Source of the DNA: Deuterostichococcus epilithicus
Lineage: Eukaryota; Chlorophyta; Trebouxiophyceae; Prasiolales; Stichococcaceae
Length of the DNA: 64,000 bases
Direction of reading: 5' to 3'
Assembly (NCBI GenBank): GCA_033439295.1
Contig: JAVTLE010000010.1
Coordinates: 124,001 to 188,000, forward strand
The notes beneath the pieces are model-generated. The model was given only the letters and a program-made list of their open reading frames with translations, was not told the DNA's origin and searched no databases. Shown here in pieces: positions 35,712-47,905 of the stretch. The position numbers and the translations under genes are program-made. Numbering within the stretch: position 1 is the stretch's first letter; each line of letters starts with the position of its first letter.

Positions 35712-37181
35712 CTGCAAGGCACAAGGCAGCCTATTGAGATGCTGTGCAGCACATGTCCTTCCTCGCCGCATGACTGCAGCCCGCACTGTTTTGAGAGGCA
35801 CGGTGGCACCAGGCATGCAAGCAACGCTGTTGCGACTTGCCTGCCATCAGGGGGCCATTGTCCGCTCTGAATGAAGTTTGAGCGGTTGGAGGACCCGCCC
35901 TGAGGCGTGCAGCAGCTGGAGGACCGGCCCAAGTCAGTGCTTTGTAGTGTTGCTCAAAGGAGATTAGCGGTTGCTCGGCTGCGAGGGTAGCACGGTGAAC
36001 AAGGAAGCTTGCGAAGGGAATGCGAGGACGACTGCTAGCTTGTGGACGGCACGCACAGTCCGGAATCCCTTGCCCAGAAGGTCGACGGAAGGGTTGCTTT
36101 GCGTTAGAGCGTGACGAGGCTCCAAATCTGATTGACTGTGGCGAGCAGTGTCCGCACCGAGGCGATGAAGCACGCAGCAGAGCGAGAGGCAAGTAAAGTG
36201 CTGACTGTGGCGCTGCCACCGGTGAACAGCGATGACAAATTCCGTCGTGCAATGGGCAACGACTACCGTTGCTGGATTCCCCGCAGGTGAGGCCCAAGAA
36301 GGGCAGGTGCAGTGCGCGCCGGGGCGTTTCCAGTTTCGATGCGCGCGAATCAAAGGCCAAAGTACTCCGAAGGATACTCTCGAAGGATTACTCTGGAGCA
36401 CCCGCGCCGACGCTGCGTCCGAGAATGACATACCTCGTCTAGATGGCACTCCTTCGCCGTCAAGACGCACTTGCCGCTTAATCTTGTGCGATCTGATTTG
36501 GTCAAGTTTTTCATCTTCTCTCGGATCAGCAAAGGACCCACGCCACAAGAGCTCTTCAAGTCGGCATTGCCACTTCCTTCAGTGTTCTGTCACGTCTTGA
36601 AACGCGCGCGTCTGCCTGGTCGCATTGCCTTTGGGAGCTTGTGATGTCTTTGATCCATCTGGCATCAGCAATCACAATCTGCCAGCAACAATCAGCGTTT
36701 CTTGCAAGAGGTCGGAGAAACGGCTCGCAGCAGCACTCGAAAACCATCACCTCCTGCTGTGGCATCTGCAGTTCATTGCAGACAGCGACAAATTGCGTAT
36801 TTGTCTCGACACCCGTGCCCTCTGGACGTCCCCTTCCATGGCCGCAGGCTCTGGGTCAGGCTGCGGCAACATGGATGGTCTGAGCAGCGGACAGTGTATA
36901 AGCCAGCATTGACCCGTGGTCTCGCTTTGCAGCAGGCGAATGGACCGGGGTAATAGGGACATCCATGCAGTTCAATGAGTTGTACACAACCGTTCAGCAA
37001 CTCTGTCGTCAAAGGTCAATCGCAAACCCAATTTCAATCCTGACGCTGCTCCAATGGATGTCGGAGGACTGACGGACCTGACCCAGAGCCGAGCCTCAGC
37101 AGGCCGCATCCCGCACCACCGTTTCACAGGCGCAAGCGGTGTCTGACGACTGCCGGCTCCACGAATGAACGTTCAGAGCTT
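35712..37181. other. Spacer, PEX13 5' side to MDAR 3' end
   Basis: About 1.5 kb. It should include the first exon and promoter of PEX13 and the 3' UTR of the reductase gene. Reading frames on both strands are open in places but none resembles a known protein. Confidence 0.45.
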
Positions 37182-40100
37182 CAGAGCAAAATCGATGCCC
37201 TGCTTTGCCAGCTCCTCCTGGCCCGGCGATGCCGGCCGCACCTGCCATGCACAGAGAGGAGCCACAGCTGAGCAAGACCGTCACTGTCTTGCAGTGCTGC
37301 GAGTGCACATAGCTTGGGTCCGTGCGAAGACGAGTGGCCATGAGCGATGCAAAGTGCACCAGGGCATCAGGACAGGTCGCTGTCATCCAGTGGTGATATA
37401 GCAGAGACAGTCAGGGGAGCGAGCCTCAAGCAGGTTGTGCTGTCGCACCTCAGCCAGCTTCTTGATGGCTGCCTTCTCGTCGTCGCTGCCGCCCTCAATG
37501 AAGCCCGCCACCACTGTGGAAGCAGACGCAGGGTGTCAGGTGAAAGCCTTGCATGGACACGGTGCCAACCAAGTCTGCCAGCGCGGCCCAGTTTGCTGCG
37601 ACCCGACTGCTGGCAGCAGGAGGTGCTGCACAAACGGTTCTGCACGAGCAGCGAGTGCAGCCAGCACCGATGCGAATGACACAAGCGCCTTGACGCTCAC
37701 CCTTGCCGTCGTCCACCCAGTAGGTGCCGAACTTCTTGGCGGACTTGTCGCCGAAGAAAACGGTGTCGCCCTTCTGCTCGCCGTAGAACTGCACGAAAAT
37801 GGACAGGCGCGTCAAAGAGCCTTCTGAGTACACATGGACCAAACTGCATGGAGATTGAACGCTTGCAACACACAGAAAGGGGGTTCGAGCCGCACATGGA
37901 TTAATCGCAGTTCATGGCAGACAGAGCTACAGCCTTAAAAAGCAATCCGGACTGGCTCCGGCAGGACGCGTGGCACTAGCACCACTTGTTCAGTCATCTA
38001 GCGACCGGACGCCGCAACGAGGGCGTGGCAGGACTCACCACCCAGCCCAAGTCGTAGATGCGACTGTAAAAGTACGGAAGGTACTGCAACGGCAGGATGC
38101 ATGTGAGCGTTTAGCGAGAAATCCAGTAAAACAAAATTTCATGCAGGCAGGCTGGGATGCGATGTGCGCCGTTCAGCAGGCAAAGTGGATGGCTTGGCAC
38201 AGGACGAAAGCAGCATGAAGGAAGGAGGACAAAGCGCACGTCGTAGTCGTCCTGCTGCTTGCCAAGGAGCTCGCGCGCCACGAAGGCGCCGCTCTCGCGC
38301 GCGTGCTGCAGACCAGAACAGTCAAAAGACATTGTCCAAGAGTGCCGCGTTGCACGAGCCCTCAGCAAACACAGGCTTGGCGCCCCAACAGCACAGAGGG
38401 CGTTCTGATGTATCACTACAGTCTCAAGGACAGCTGCGCACCTGCACATGCTCCTGGCGCGCCTTGCCGCCACCAAAGCGCGGCTGCGGGAACAGCGCGA
38501 TGTCCCCGATCGCATACACATCCGGGTCGCTCGTCTGCAGCCGGCCATTGACCTGCAGGCGGAAGCAGGTTTTACTCAAATCGGTCGCGACCAGCAGACG
38601 GTGGATTGATGTGAGATCACGACAGCGGGGCAGCCTGCGACTGGGGCTTCGTTTTAGGCACTGGACACACACACGGTTGGTGGGGTTGCCACAAGGGCCA
38701 CAGCTCGGTCCACCTTCCACATCAGCCAGTCGCCAGGCGACTCGGCAATGCCAGAGGTTTGCCCAGTACACCGCAGGCCTCCGGATCCTGTCCCGTTAAT
38801 ACCTTGCACCGATGCTCAACCCCGCTAAACCCTGCCACACCAGGGTGCTGTCGGGTCTCTGGTCCTCCGCATCCCCCCGGGCTTTCAGCACGTCCACGCT
38901 GACCCTCCTGAACATGACCTCTTGAAGATGACACCCTTTGGAACGATGGATACCCAACCCTGGCGCACCGGGATGCCGCCAGGCTTCTGGTCCTCAACGT
39001 CCAGCTGGCCCTTGAACAGCTGCGTGTTCGGCCGCGCGCCCACGCCGACGACGACCAGGGAGCTGTCCAGCTCGTCGCCGTTGTCCAGCACCGTCTTCGT
39101 CACCTGTAAACGAGACAGGATCCGGCGCTGCATCAGAAAGGCGCCAAGGGGCGCCCGCATACGCCAAAAGCCTATGGCTGGAGCGAGGTATCCAGCTCCG
39201 CTTCTCAGGAAAGCAGACATTCACAGGTCTCCATGGCCGCAGCGAGACGTGCTGAGGCTGGCACACTGCCAGATGTGCAGCAAAATCTAGAACCTGCTTC
39301 GCACCACCTACCGGGTCCTGTTGCAGCACAGCGCCTTCGACCGGAGCAGCCACAGCCACACAGCAGCAGCGACGCAGCTGCTGAGGGGGCTTCGGGACTT
39401 TCTGGGCCTCGTTTTGTACGACTCGTTTGATTGGTAATCACAGCAGGGCCTCGCTGAGCGGCCCACCTTGCCACCCTTGTTCTTGGAGACTTGGCGGAGT
39501 TGCTCTCAGACAGAATGATCCACGTTTAGAGTCGTTCAATAGGCAGACCAGATTCGCCCAAGTCTGCGCACAAGGGTCGAGGCGGCTCACCTTGCCGCCC
39601 TCGCCCTTGAACGCCTTGGCGGTGTTGCCCTTGAGCAGCTTGATGCCCTTGTCGGACAGGAAGTTCTCGTAGAAGCCCGCGATGTCAGCGGTGAACAGGC
39701 GCGGCATGAGCCACGGCTCCGGGAAGACGACCGTCACGTCCAGCCCGTTCTGGTTGAGCCCGGAAGCCACCTCCATGCCGATGTAGCCGCCGCCGACCAC
39801 GACGACCTGCGAGTGGGAGTGTAGGGGTTCTCGGATTTCCCTAAAACGGAGGCGGCGCTGGGCACGCTGGGTCAATGCAGGGTGAGGCGTTGGCATGGTG
39901 GCCTGGTGGCGGTTCAGTGCATGAGGCGCGTGATGCCTGATGCACGAAAGAAAAGCACGAACGAGCTGCAAGCAGCAGAGGATTGCATGCGAACCGCCAA
40001 GCTTGCTTTGGTGTACAGCTCAACTGCGCGCGGGATGTTCGCAGGAGGGCCGTCTGGGCTGGGCGCTTGGCCACGACTACCAGCATCAGGGGCCAGCGAC

Positions 40101-42114
40101 GAGGCCTGCAGCCGGGATGCGGGCCCAAGATAGCCGTGCAGACACATGCACGTGCCGCCGCCGCCCCCTCGACCAATGCAATTGCGCGGCTGCTGGCTCT
40201 GAAGCAAGGCTCTCCGCGAGCATTCGCACTGGCTGATGCCCGCTCACCGGCGCACACCATGCCTGCTGACGCAGTTTCTGGTTGTAGGTTCTCAACTTTG
40301 AGCTTTCGATAGACAGCTGCTCTTCATCAACAGCTGCACCTTGCCGCTGGCGCCCTTGACGGCGCCGATGGCCGCCACTAGCTTGTCGGCGTCCGCCACA
40401 TCGCGGAGGTACAGGATGCCGTTCAGGTCGGCGCCCTCCGTGCCAAAGTCCGCCAGGTTGATTGTCTGTGCGTGTGACGCATAACAGTAAAGAGATGGGA
40501 TGCATGCACGGCTCAATGCCACATAGGGCAGGAGCCCGCCAAGGTCGGCGCTCTATGGCCAGAAGGCCAACTAGCCAGGCACCCTGCCTGCTCAGGTCTG
40601 CCAGGCTCAGAGTGCGACATGTCAAGGTCAAGATACGAGCCAGGACTGTCTGAAATGTGCATTTGATACAGCATCAGAGTTTCCTGCCAGAACCTCGCCC
40701 CCCGCCCGCCTCTCGCGGTACAAGAGCAAGCGCATGCATTTGCGGTAGTACATGCTTCCAGGTGTTCCACGTTTGTCGCCTCCACAACCTGGAGGAAAGC
40801 CTCCAAGAAAAGCCGCACCCCGGAGCCAGTGGCCAGGATGAGCTTCTCGTAGCCGATGGTGTCACCAGACTCGGTCGTCAGCTTCTTCGCCTTAGCGTCC
40901 ACGGCCTTCACTGTGGTGCCCGTCTTGAAGTCGATGCCTGCGATTCGGCAGGTCCATCAACAGGACGCCAGCAGCCCCGAAGGCGCAGTGCGGCCACCGG
41001 ATGTCAGCGTGATGCCCGTCTTGAAGTCGATGCAGGAACATGGTTGTCGGTGTCAAGAGTTTGTGAAGAAACCGATGATGGTTGCCGGCACTGCAATCAG
41101 AGTTTGTTAGACGCATTGTTCTGCCGGCAGTGCAATGATCAGAGTTGTTCTAGCACTCTGATGATAATTGCCGGCAGTGCAATGCATCCACGACAACTGC
41201 CTTCGAAGAGCAGGTGCATTGTCGAAGGTTGCCCTACGCGTGTTCGTTTGCCAAAAGAAGACAACGCCGCGAGTTCCTTTGCCAAGTGAAGACAACGCAC
41301 CCTTTTCCTTGTACCAATCGGGCGCCTGCCTCTCGCCGCCGCCGCCAACGCAAGTGTGGAAGCCCGGCAGTCGGGGGCCTGCGATCGCATGCATGTGCGT
41401 TTCGACAGCTGATATGACTGATACTAGGCAGCAACGCACCAAGGCTGATCGCCTGTCATAGGGTCTGAACATCGCCACCCATGTGAGACGGTCAGACGGG
41501 GTAGACTCACCATCAGGCAGCAGGTACGCCTTGCTCAGCGCAGGCCGCTCATAGGAGACCACCTGCAGGGGGCGCAATCGATTCCGGGCAATCGATTTCG
41601 GTGCCTGGTGACTTTGAAACAGAAGGTTTTCGCGTTCGTGCAAGCCCAAACGCAATTGGTATCAGGATTGACAGAGTGTGCCAGGCGACAACTGGTGGCA
41701 ACTCGTATGCATTTACAACAGCCAGAGTTGCTGAGACTCCTCACATCTTCCCCGGTGATGATAGCCAGCTCGCCGGCAGATATTCCGCCAGAGACAAACT
41801 GCGTGCAAGAAACAAAGATGGGAATTTCAGCCCTGCAATACCTGTTTAAGGCTGCCGGCCTGGAGAGGCGCAAAAATCCGTGGCAAGGCAGATCGTGTCC
41901 CTTGGCATGACACGGAGTCAGGATCTGCCATGATTTTTCAGACATGCGTCGGCATCAAGCGCTGAAACTTCATCAGGCTGCGTGCTCCGCCATGCATGAC
42001 ATGCACGATTCGAGACACGGACTTCGCCGGAGTACTGCTGCCAACCTCGCGAGCTGTGTAGCCAGCGGCCTGGCCACCGCCCAGTATGACGTACTTGTAG
42101 TCGGAAGCAGCCAT
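37182..42114 (-). CDS. MDAR: Monodehydroascorbate reductase
   Basis: FAD enzyme that reduces the monodehydroascorbate radical with NAD(P)H, in the ascorbate-glutathione cycle. Fourteen phase-consistent minus-strand exons: 42114-42046, 41798-41745, 41562-41511, 41378-41301, 40937-40819, 40465-40340, 39806-39591, 39103-38969, 38552-38442, 38305-38240, 38083-38039, 37788-37701, 37513-37449, 37241-37182. FAD motif YVILGGGQAAGY begins at residue 8, then SYERPALSKAYLLPDG, LPGFHTCVGGGGERQ, LILATGSG, the NAD(P)H motif VVVVGGGYIGMEVASGLNQN, FPEPWLMPRLFTADIA, VVGVGARPNTQLFKGQ, DVYAIGDIALFP and YLPYFYSRIYDLGW. No transit peptide precedes the FAD motif, suggesting a cytosolic form. The end is odd: frame 0 reads EELAKQASILL-stop, while the family-like GIDFALKL-stop is one base out of frame (TGA at 37176-37174). 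Introns hold exon echoes. Confidence 0.95.
39459..39638 (-). repeat. Exon-donor echo after MDAR exon 39806-39591
   Basis: The exon end plus donor (39584-39638) recurs at 39459-39513 in the next intron, offset 125 nt, with about four in five bases matching over the first 50 and no gaps. The copy keeps the CCACCTT (AAGGTGG) donor-like core. Confidence 0.75.
40913..41037 (-). repeat. Exon echo before MDAR exon 40937-40819
   Basis: The exon start (40913-40937, GIDFKTGTT) recurs at 41009-41034 in the upstream intron with one mismatch over the first 24 bases, offset 96 nt. The junction differs: the copied GCATCGAC follows CCT instead of CAG. Confidence 0.8.
41074..41189. repeat. Short tandem repeat in an MDAR intron
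   Basis: About 2.7 copies of a ~43-bp unit with core TTGCCGGCAGTGCAAT followed by a CAGAGTTTGTT-type part, at 41074-41117, 41118-41159 and 41160-41189. Confidence 0.7.
41240..41298 (-). repeat. Donor-proximal tandem copy in an MDAR intron
   Basis: The first intron bases after exon 41378-41301 (41271-41298) are repeated at 41240-41267, offset 31 nt, with 5 differences in 28. The unit contains TTTGCCAA and GAAGACAACGC. Confidence 0.7.
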
Positions 42115-42852
42115 TGTGGTGGCGAACCTGCGTGACGAACAACAGCCAGGTGATGTTGCCACCAACGCCTGGATTGCTCCCTATACGCACAGCCTGGCAT
42201 CGAAATTGCTGTGAGATCCACCTGCGAGTCGCTCCCGGCTGAGAGCGTATCGACGGTGCCAGCAGCTGTGTGACGCGCGACACGTGCCGCAAAGAAGCCA
42301 GGGTGCTCGATCGCAGTACTGACGCCGGACGCTGGCACAACATGCCCTGCGTTGCGCTTTCCGATCTACAGGAGTTCCTGAAGCGTGATCACGATAGAAA
42401 GCACTTAGTTGCGATTGAACACAGAGGGCACACAAACTGGGCGTGCATGCAAGCTACGTCATGTGGCAAGACTGAGCCTGCAGCTGTAGAACTGGCTTCC
42501 CACCTCCGTCGCGCGCTGCCTGCGCGGTCATGTCGACTCCACTGGAACCAGATGCCTAACGAGACAATCTTCCGTGAAGAGCCTCGGCATTCGGGCTTCT
42601 GCCGGTCTGCTGCGTGCCGTTGCATCGGAGTGAGTTCAGCTGTTGTCATAAAATGCACGAATCATCCGCCCGCGCAGCATTCTCAGCATTCCGACATCAT
42701 CGAGGAACGAGATGAGCCAAACTGGAGGTCGAAGGCACCAGCTTTGTTTGAGCGACTGCAGAACATTCTTAGTCTCCAGGTGTTGTCTGTTGCTCGGACG
42801 ACGGTGTGACACGAGGGTATCCGTTTTAGGGGCGGTCTCAGACTCCCGGATC
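42115..42852. other. Spacer, MDAR promoter side
   Basis: Between the MDAR start and the 3' end of the next minus-strand gene. Nothing else recognised. Confidence 0.45.
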
Positions 42853-44579
42853 TCAACCCCATGACGCAGGCCGCGCATGCGGCGCCATTGGCGTGTCCCT
42901 GATGTCGTCTCCTGCCCGCACCCTGGCCTCCCGGCTCCCCTCCTTCCGCTTGCCCTTCTGCACTGGCTCCGCCTGCTGCCCTTTCGCCAGCTCCTGCCCC
43001 CATAACTGTGGCCGCCCCTCTGCACCGGCGTCCGGCAGCTGTGCCCCATTCAAAGCAGCTGAGGCACCACCGGCGTCTGGCTGCCGCCAAGTCGGCGCCG
43101 CCGCCGCCGCTGCTGCCGCCGCCGCTGGCTCCGCAGTTAGGTAGCCCTGCTCGTCCTTGCGGATGAGCGGCAGCGAGGTCGACGCCAGCGCAGCGCACAG
43201 CGTTTGCTCGTCCACCTTAAACCTGTGGCCCCACATTGCCCCTTACATGAGCAAAGCTGGCATTCATGTAGGCTGGATTTGTCATCTGGACAGCACATAG
43301 CGGCAAAGGCAGCATGCACACCTGACGCCTCCGAGATGACACCGCGTGTATTTTGGCAGGTTGACGCTAAGCGCTGAGGACAGTCTGCTGGTGCAGCAGA
43401 CAAAAGGGACCATCCGGGCATCAGACCTTCGCACCAATTCCCAGGTTCGGCGAACCTCTCTGCTGCTGCATTCCAAAGTGAGTTGGAGGATGAGTTGTGG
43501 CTTGCCTGGCTGCCAGTGCAACAGTGTCCGCAGCCTGCCCAGCGACGACCGCGGATTGCGCCGCCTGCATGACTGACCGGAAGTCCTCGATGCTGAATGG
43601 CGGCCGCTCGTCCTTTGGCCTCGGCTGCCGCCGCTGCACCGGCACCTGCATCGACACAACGTGATCAACTCTCGACTGCCGCTTGCACCTACAGGATACT
43701 CATCCCAGCTTTACCTTGACGACGTGAACAGCTGTACTGACAGGATGGTATGCCAGGTGCCAGGATGCGGGAGTGTGACAGGCATGCGCAGGGGCTCCTC
43801 TGGGCAGCAGCAGCTGCGGACGCCTGTCAGCTCGCCAGTGTCGCCCAAGCTTCAGGAGGACTCGCGGCCGCATCTTGGACCGCTTAATGGTGGATACACA
43901 TATGCACCTCGCTGCCGCCGGGCTGGCCCGCGTCGCGCCGCTGGATGGCACCGGACAGCCGGTCCAGCATTGCTGCCTGCGCCTCGTCACGGCCACCGTC
44001 GGCGCCATCGTCCCACGCCAGCGGCGGAATGTTGGCGGGACGTTGCACCGCCTGCTGGCCGGTGGAGCTCGGCTGCGCGCCGTCCGAGGCGCCCGGCCGC
44101 AGTGTATCTGCAGGGGCTGGAGAGATGCTGGATTCCGATCTTGGATGAACTACTATGGACTGAGTCTTCGACATGGCCGCCGTTTGGTCGACATTCTGGA
44201 GCGCCAAGCATCGCTGGGGGCAGGGCCTGTGCAGCGGAAGACAGGGCGCCACTGCTGTCTGCGTCGCAGCGTCCAAGGCAGGCTGCGCAAGGACAGATGC
44301 ACACTACGACAGTGATCAGAGCACACCAGGGAGCCGGGTGCGGACTCGACGGCTCTGCAAGGACGTGCCTTGCACAGGTTGGGGCCGCTGCGGCTCAGTC
44401 TTCTGCTCAGTGGGCGCAATGGCGTGCGCCGCTGCCGCTGCATTGGCCGCTGGCTGCCTTCCAGCTGGCGCCGCTGCGGTGACGGGCTTCTCACGCGCTG
44501 CGGCCGACACAGCCTTTGCCGCAGCGTCTCTGGCGGACTGGTAGCTGCGTCCTGCTGCCCTGCTGGATGCGCCTCCCAT
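42853..44579 (-). CDS. Unidentified protein with possible N-myristoylation site
   Basis: Not recognised. Minus-strand coding blocks: 44579-44376 (starts MGGASSRAAGRSYQSARDAA), about 44107-43910 (NIPPLAWDDGADGG and AMLDRLSGAIQRRDAG), about 43647-43490 (ERPPFSIEDFRSVMQAAQSA), and about 43219-42853 (FKVDEQTLCAALASTSLPLI, then RKDEQGYLTAE, a poly-Ala run and a Lys/Arg-rich tail). Exon edges between the first and second blocks are unsettled because phases do not join at the obvious sites. Gly2 with Ser at positions 5-6 fits an N-myristoylation consensus. The blocks look coding because of biased composition and YGCAG acceptors before them, and the same strand order as neighbours. No domain can be named. 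Confidence 0.5.
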
Positions 44580-45586
44580 AGCCACTGCTGTGCTGCTGTG
44601 CACGGCTGAGGCAACACAGGGCGGAGCAGGGCTGGAGGAGATGCAGACAAACAGTGTGTTTAGTTTTTGCCGACGCAAAATTGTGCGAATTGTTTCGAGA
44701 GCCTGACGTCAAAGAAGCTGCTTGCCAATCGGCTCTCTCGCATCAGATAAACCAACTCGCGTGGTGAGAATGAGATCGGATCGGGTCGACGCTCGTATTA
44801 GAGAAGTAAGCGTGGAGAAATTCGTTTAGGAAATCAAGTGTGCGAGATTGTCCGACAGCAGAGGAAGGAGAGAATGTAACTGCATTGCGCCACCACACCA
44901 CGGCTGTTGCAGTATTGTTGCTGTTGCATTACTATGCACTAAGCGTCGAAACGAAATTAATAAACATATGAACGCGTCAGGATGGGGAGTACTGGTTCAT
45001 TACAGAATGCCGCATGACTTGCGTGGCGGCTTTCAAGGTGAGCAGCTGTGCACACCCCGACTGACCTAGCATTGCAAGGACTTCCGCTGTCCAGCGCAGC
45101 GCTGGACGACCACCAGACCCTCATCCAAAACCCCCGGGTTTGCCCAATCGAACTGAACTCTACTCAGCGCGACGGACTCCAGAGACACCACCCAAGAGAC
45201 AGCCTCAAACCAGGCAACTCCATGGGGACATCCAAACCCGCTAGCCGCACGACCCTGACAAGAAAGACGACTGCAGTTCTGTGCGAAAAATGATCGACCA
45301 CTGAGGCCAAGAATTGAGCCGGCCCACCCAGCTATACATCATTGCCAATAGAACCAGTCTACGGCGGCGGACCCCGCCGCCTTGGGCGGCGGTAGGCCTC
45401 GGGTGCCACAAACCATCTAAGTTTAGGTATGCTGCCCTTCAGAACCCCCGATGTTAAGCCCGCAGCCGTGCATTGCAGCTGCTGCGGCGTACTGTCTAGT
45501 GTCTGCCGCTGCGGATCTCGACGCCCTGAACCCCCGATGCTGCTGCGTGGTTGCCCGCTGGGTCAACAAAACCTGCAGCCGCGCCA
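44580..45586. other. Spacer with a GC hairpin
   Basis: No gene supported. At 45364-45382 GGCGGCGG pairs with CCGCCGCC across a 3-nt loop, and another GGCGGCGG follows at once, so two alternative stems are possible. It lies about 200 nt past the carotene hydroxylase stop on that gene's 3' side. Confidence 0.5.
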
Positions 45587-47905
45587 TCATCGCTTCTTGC
45601 TGCCACTGGCGAGATTGTGCTCCGCCACCATGCGGTCCAGCTCCGGGCCGCCACCCACTTTCTCAAGCTCCTGCGCATGTGTGCAGGGACAGCACGTCAG
45701 AATACGACATGTGGTTGTCGCCTTGTCGGCAGCCAAACGAGTGCTGCGACCTCCGTTCCGCCACATCTGTGGGTTTCAACAAGACAGCACGAGACTCTAT
45801 TAGATGGACTCAACTTCAGTGGGAAGTTGAAAGCAGCTTGTGCGTGGGGACATGCGACCGGGATGGTAGGATGTTGGACTTACCATGGGGCCGAGGAAGA
45901 GGCCCCACGGCACACCATCGTACTTCTCCGAGTGGTGCAGCTTGTGCGCAATTGCGACGCGTTTCAGGTATGGCACCTGCCACAGCAACAGAAAACGGAT
46001 CACTCAGGGTGACACCACAGGAGAGGTCCACTTGCAACCACACCGAAGGGTATATGACCCAATTCCTCTGTGTGCCGCAGGGTGTGCCGACACTGTCCCG
46101 GGGCGAGCCTTGATGTGCACGAACGCCGCGGTAGCTGCAGCAGTGCCGCGATGATCCAGCCGCCGCGCTGACAGTGACAGCAGAGGCGCCCTGCTTGGGG
46201 TCATGCTGCGGCAGGAGGCTGGACCATGGCTCGACAGGAGGAGCCGCGCGCACCTCTGCGATGGGGCCAACGGGAAAACGGCGGTGCACCAGGCCATCAT
46301 GGATGAACATGTAGCTGATGCCGAACAGTGTGATGCCCAGTCCCGCGCCAAAGCACAGGCCTGCAGCCAGCATGTCCGGGTTATTGGGCGTCAGACTCGA
46401 GGTGTGGGTATCAGGACAGATGTGGAACTAGACGACGTCGTACACATGCGGCCGAGTGTGCGCATCTCGCAGGGTATCCACTCATGCTGTGCTGCAGCGG
46501 GTTTGCTTCCCGCTGTGGGAGTCACACCCTCTAAAGCCGCACATGGGCACACAACTCGGGGTCCACCAGGCACAGACTGTGAGGCCGTGGTATGAGCTGT
46601 CAGAAGGAACGGGATGTGACGGGCGACTGGTGCGCGGCCTCACCGCCGCCGACGTTGGGCGTCAAGAAGCCGTAGAGGCACAGCGCCATGGCGGGCACCG
46701 CGTTGACGATGGCAAACACATCATTGTCCTCGAAAGGCCCGGTGCGCGGCACATGGTGGCTCTTGTGCAGCTTCCACCCGGGCTCGTAGTCGTGCCACAG
46801 CGCCTTGTGGGCGAACTGCGCCCACAGCTCCATGCCGATCTGCAGGCGGAGGCAACGGAGTGTTGAGTCGGATGCTGATGCGGCAGCAGTGCTGCGTTGA
46901 CCATGGCAAGACCGCCCAGGTGTCCCGCAACCCTCCCTCTGAGCCCCTCGTCACTGGGCGGGGCCGGCTGCAATGCACATTGCAGTTGCAGAGACAGGCG
47001 GAGATCTCCACTGCCACGCAACGCCTACTGGACACGCCCCAGACACTTAGTGCATTATCAACACTGCACTTGAGCCTGTGTGCTCGCTGTTGCACTTGCG
47101 CGAACGTTCGGGCACATCAGAGAAACAGAGCGCAGACAGTCGCACAGGCGAGGGCGGCTCACCGCGCCGCCGATGGTCAGCAACAGCGTTGCCGCCGCCT
47201 CCGCCCAGGGGAACTCGCCGCCGGACTGCATGTGCCAATGGAAGCGCAGGTACACAGCCGTCACAGCCAGGCTGATGACGCCCAGGCTGGCGGCTATGGC
47301 GGACACCTTGTACACCATCTGTTCCCTGCAAACACCCGGCAGAGCACTCTGTCAGCAGGGGCCGCCGATGGTCATGCCAGCCATCACACGCCTCGAGTTT
47401 GCAGGGGGCTGCACGGCAGTGCCGCAGCATGTTTTCTGCGAGTTTCAAACGACACCAATACAATGTGCATCTGGACACACGAGCTATCGCTGGTGACGAT
47501 GTTGGCCAGTGGGATGACCAGTGATGGACTGGTGTCCGTGACGCACCGCTGTCGCGCCTCCTTGCGCTTCATGCGCTTCACAATATCGCCACTGACCCGC
47601 GGCTGCTTCGCGACGGCGCCAGAATCAGCGAGCGGCTGCAGCTGCAGCGACTGCGGCCGGGCTGCAGGCGTGGCCACTGGGGCAGCATTGTCGGCGGTGG
47701 CCTGCAGCTCCGGCGCGCTGGCGACCGTCTGCGCCGCTGAGCAGGATGTGTCGCGAGCCGCTTGGCACACTGCTCGGTGGGCCGCCGGCGCTGGTCGCCG
47801 GCAGCCCCGAGTCACGGCTGTGAAAGGACGAGGTGCAGCGCCAGTCAGTCCGAGCAGGAGCGCCGCTGCGGGCTGCGCAACTGCTTTGCAGTGTACAGAA
47901 GCCAT
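45587..47905 (-). CDS. CHYB: Beta-carotene 3-hydroxylase (non-heme diiron)
   Basis: Plastid membrane enzyme that hydroxylates beta-ionone rings to make zeaxanthin. Six phase-consistent minus-strand exons give 333 aa: 47905-47547, 47325-47163, 46839-46644, 46360-46254, 45976-45884, 45670-45587. The first 100 or so residues are Ala/Arg-rich, fitting a chloroplast transit peptide. All four histidine clusters of the family are present: HKALWH, HKSHHVPRTGPF, HDGLVHRRFP and HKLHH. Membrane helices are YKVSAIAASLGVISLAVTAV, AEAAATLLLTIG, VFAIVNAVPAMALCLYGFL and LCFGAGLGITLFGISYMF. The C-terminus GPELDRMVAEHNLASGSKKR fits in length. The gene lies downstream of the hairpin-rich block and in the same direction as its left neighbours, with no sign of co-transcription. 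Confidence 0.95.

Noticed and set aside
37880-37895. GGTTCGAGCC, another T-loop-like motif
   Set aside because: No matching arms around it; it lies inside an MDAR intron.
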